A DNA stretch of 5,380 bases, from contig CAKVCG010000120.1 of assembly GCA_934725525.1 (NCBI GenBank), forward strand, positions 1-5,380, read 5' to 3'. A program made the translations under genes and the position numbers. Positions 5,295 through 5,380 of the stretch are shown in pieces. How positions within the stretch are numbered: the first letter of the stretch is position 1; each line of letters starts with the position of its first letter. Source of the stretch: an uncultured Brachyspira sp. (GTDB taxonomy: Bacteria; Spirochaetota; Brachyspiria; Brachyspirales; Brachyspiraceae). The notes under the pieces were generated by a model, which did not search any database, was not told the DNA's origin, and saw only the letters and a program-made list of their open reading frames with translations.

Positions 5295-5380
5295 ATGAAA
5301 GGCTATGCTATGTTAAAAATAGGAGAATCAGGTTGGATTGAAAAGGAAAAACCTGCCTGCGGACCTAAAGACGCTATTGT
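5295..5380 (+). CDS. adh: Zinc-dependent NADP alcohol dehydrogenase (secondary alcohol type), partial 5' end
   Basis: Twenty-eight complete codons are visible and begin MKGYAMLKIGESGWIEKEKP, continuing to PKDAIV at the window edge. The pattern MKG(F/Y)AML..(G)WIEKE.P...DAIV matches the N-terminus of medium-chain, zinc-dependent secondary alcohol dehydrogenases such as those of Clostridium beijerinckii and Thermoanaerobacter, which interconvert ketones/aldehydes and alcohols with NADP(H) in the cytosol. About 350 residues would be expected in full, and the zinc and Rossmann cofactor motifs lie beyond the window. The start is set by AAGGAG (5284-5289), 5 nt before the ATG, behind a consensus promoter. 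A role in fermentative redox balance is an inference from the family. Confidence 0.85.
   Translation, partial: MKGYAMLKIGESGWIEKEKPACGPKDAI

Overview
The window looks like part of a very AT-rich spirochaete chromosome, most likely Brachyspira or a close relative. That placement rests on the A/T-ending codons (AGA, TTA, AAA, ATA), a lipoprotein with a relaxed spirochaete-type lipobox, and an alcohol dehydrogenase N-terminus of the clostridial/Brachyspira type. It is an inference from sequence style, not a database match.

Layout, left to right. (1) 1-140, minus strand: the start of a gene running off the left edge, with a very basic N-terminus. It is preceded by a perfect-consensus promoter and a leader holding a terminator-like hairpin. 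(2) 346-972, plus: a complete glyoxalase II-like metallo-beta-lactamase-fold hydrolase. (3) 996-3512, minus: a complete ATP-dependent Lon protease, convergent with (2) and separated from it by 23 bp. (4) 3573-4001: an intergenic stretch with no credible gene. It holds two back-to-back palindromic repeat elements built from a roughly 30-bp unit (CGTCATTGCGAG...CGAAGCAATCC) that are far more GC-rich than their surroundings. (5) 4062-5103, plus: a predicted surface lipoprotein whose start codon is separated from its signal peptide by ten copies of the pentanucleotide AAAGC. At this repeat number the start codon is out of frame with the lipoprotein. (6) A strong intrinsic terminator, a decayed copy of the repeat unit, then a consensus promoter and the first 28 codons of a zinc-dependent alcohol dehydrogenase that runs off the right edge.

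The main discovery is in (5). The gene has its own consensus promoter, a good ribosome binding site, an ATG, a pentanucleotide tract that is open in every forward frame, and then a signal peptide and lipobox. Its expression should switch on and off by slipped-strand changes in repeat number: 8, 11 or 14 units give a full lipoprotein, while 9 or 10 give a short dead-end peptide. This matches the logic of Neisseria opa genes. The sequenced state is OFF. The other genes are housekeeping or metabolic and do not form one pathway; each appears to be transcribed from its own promoter.
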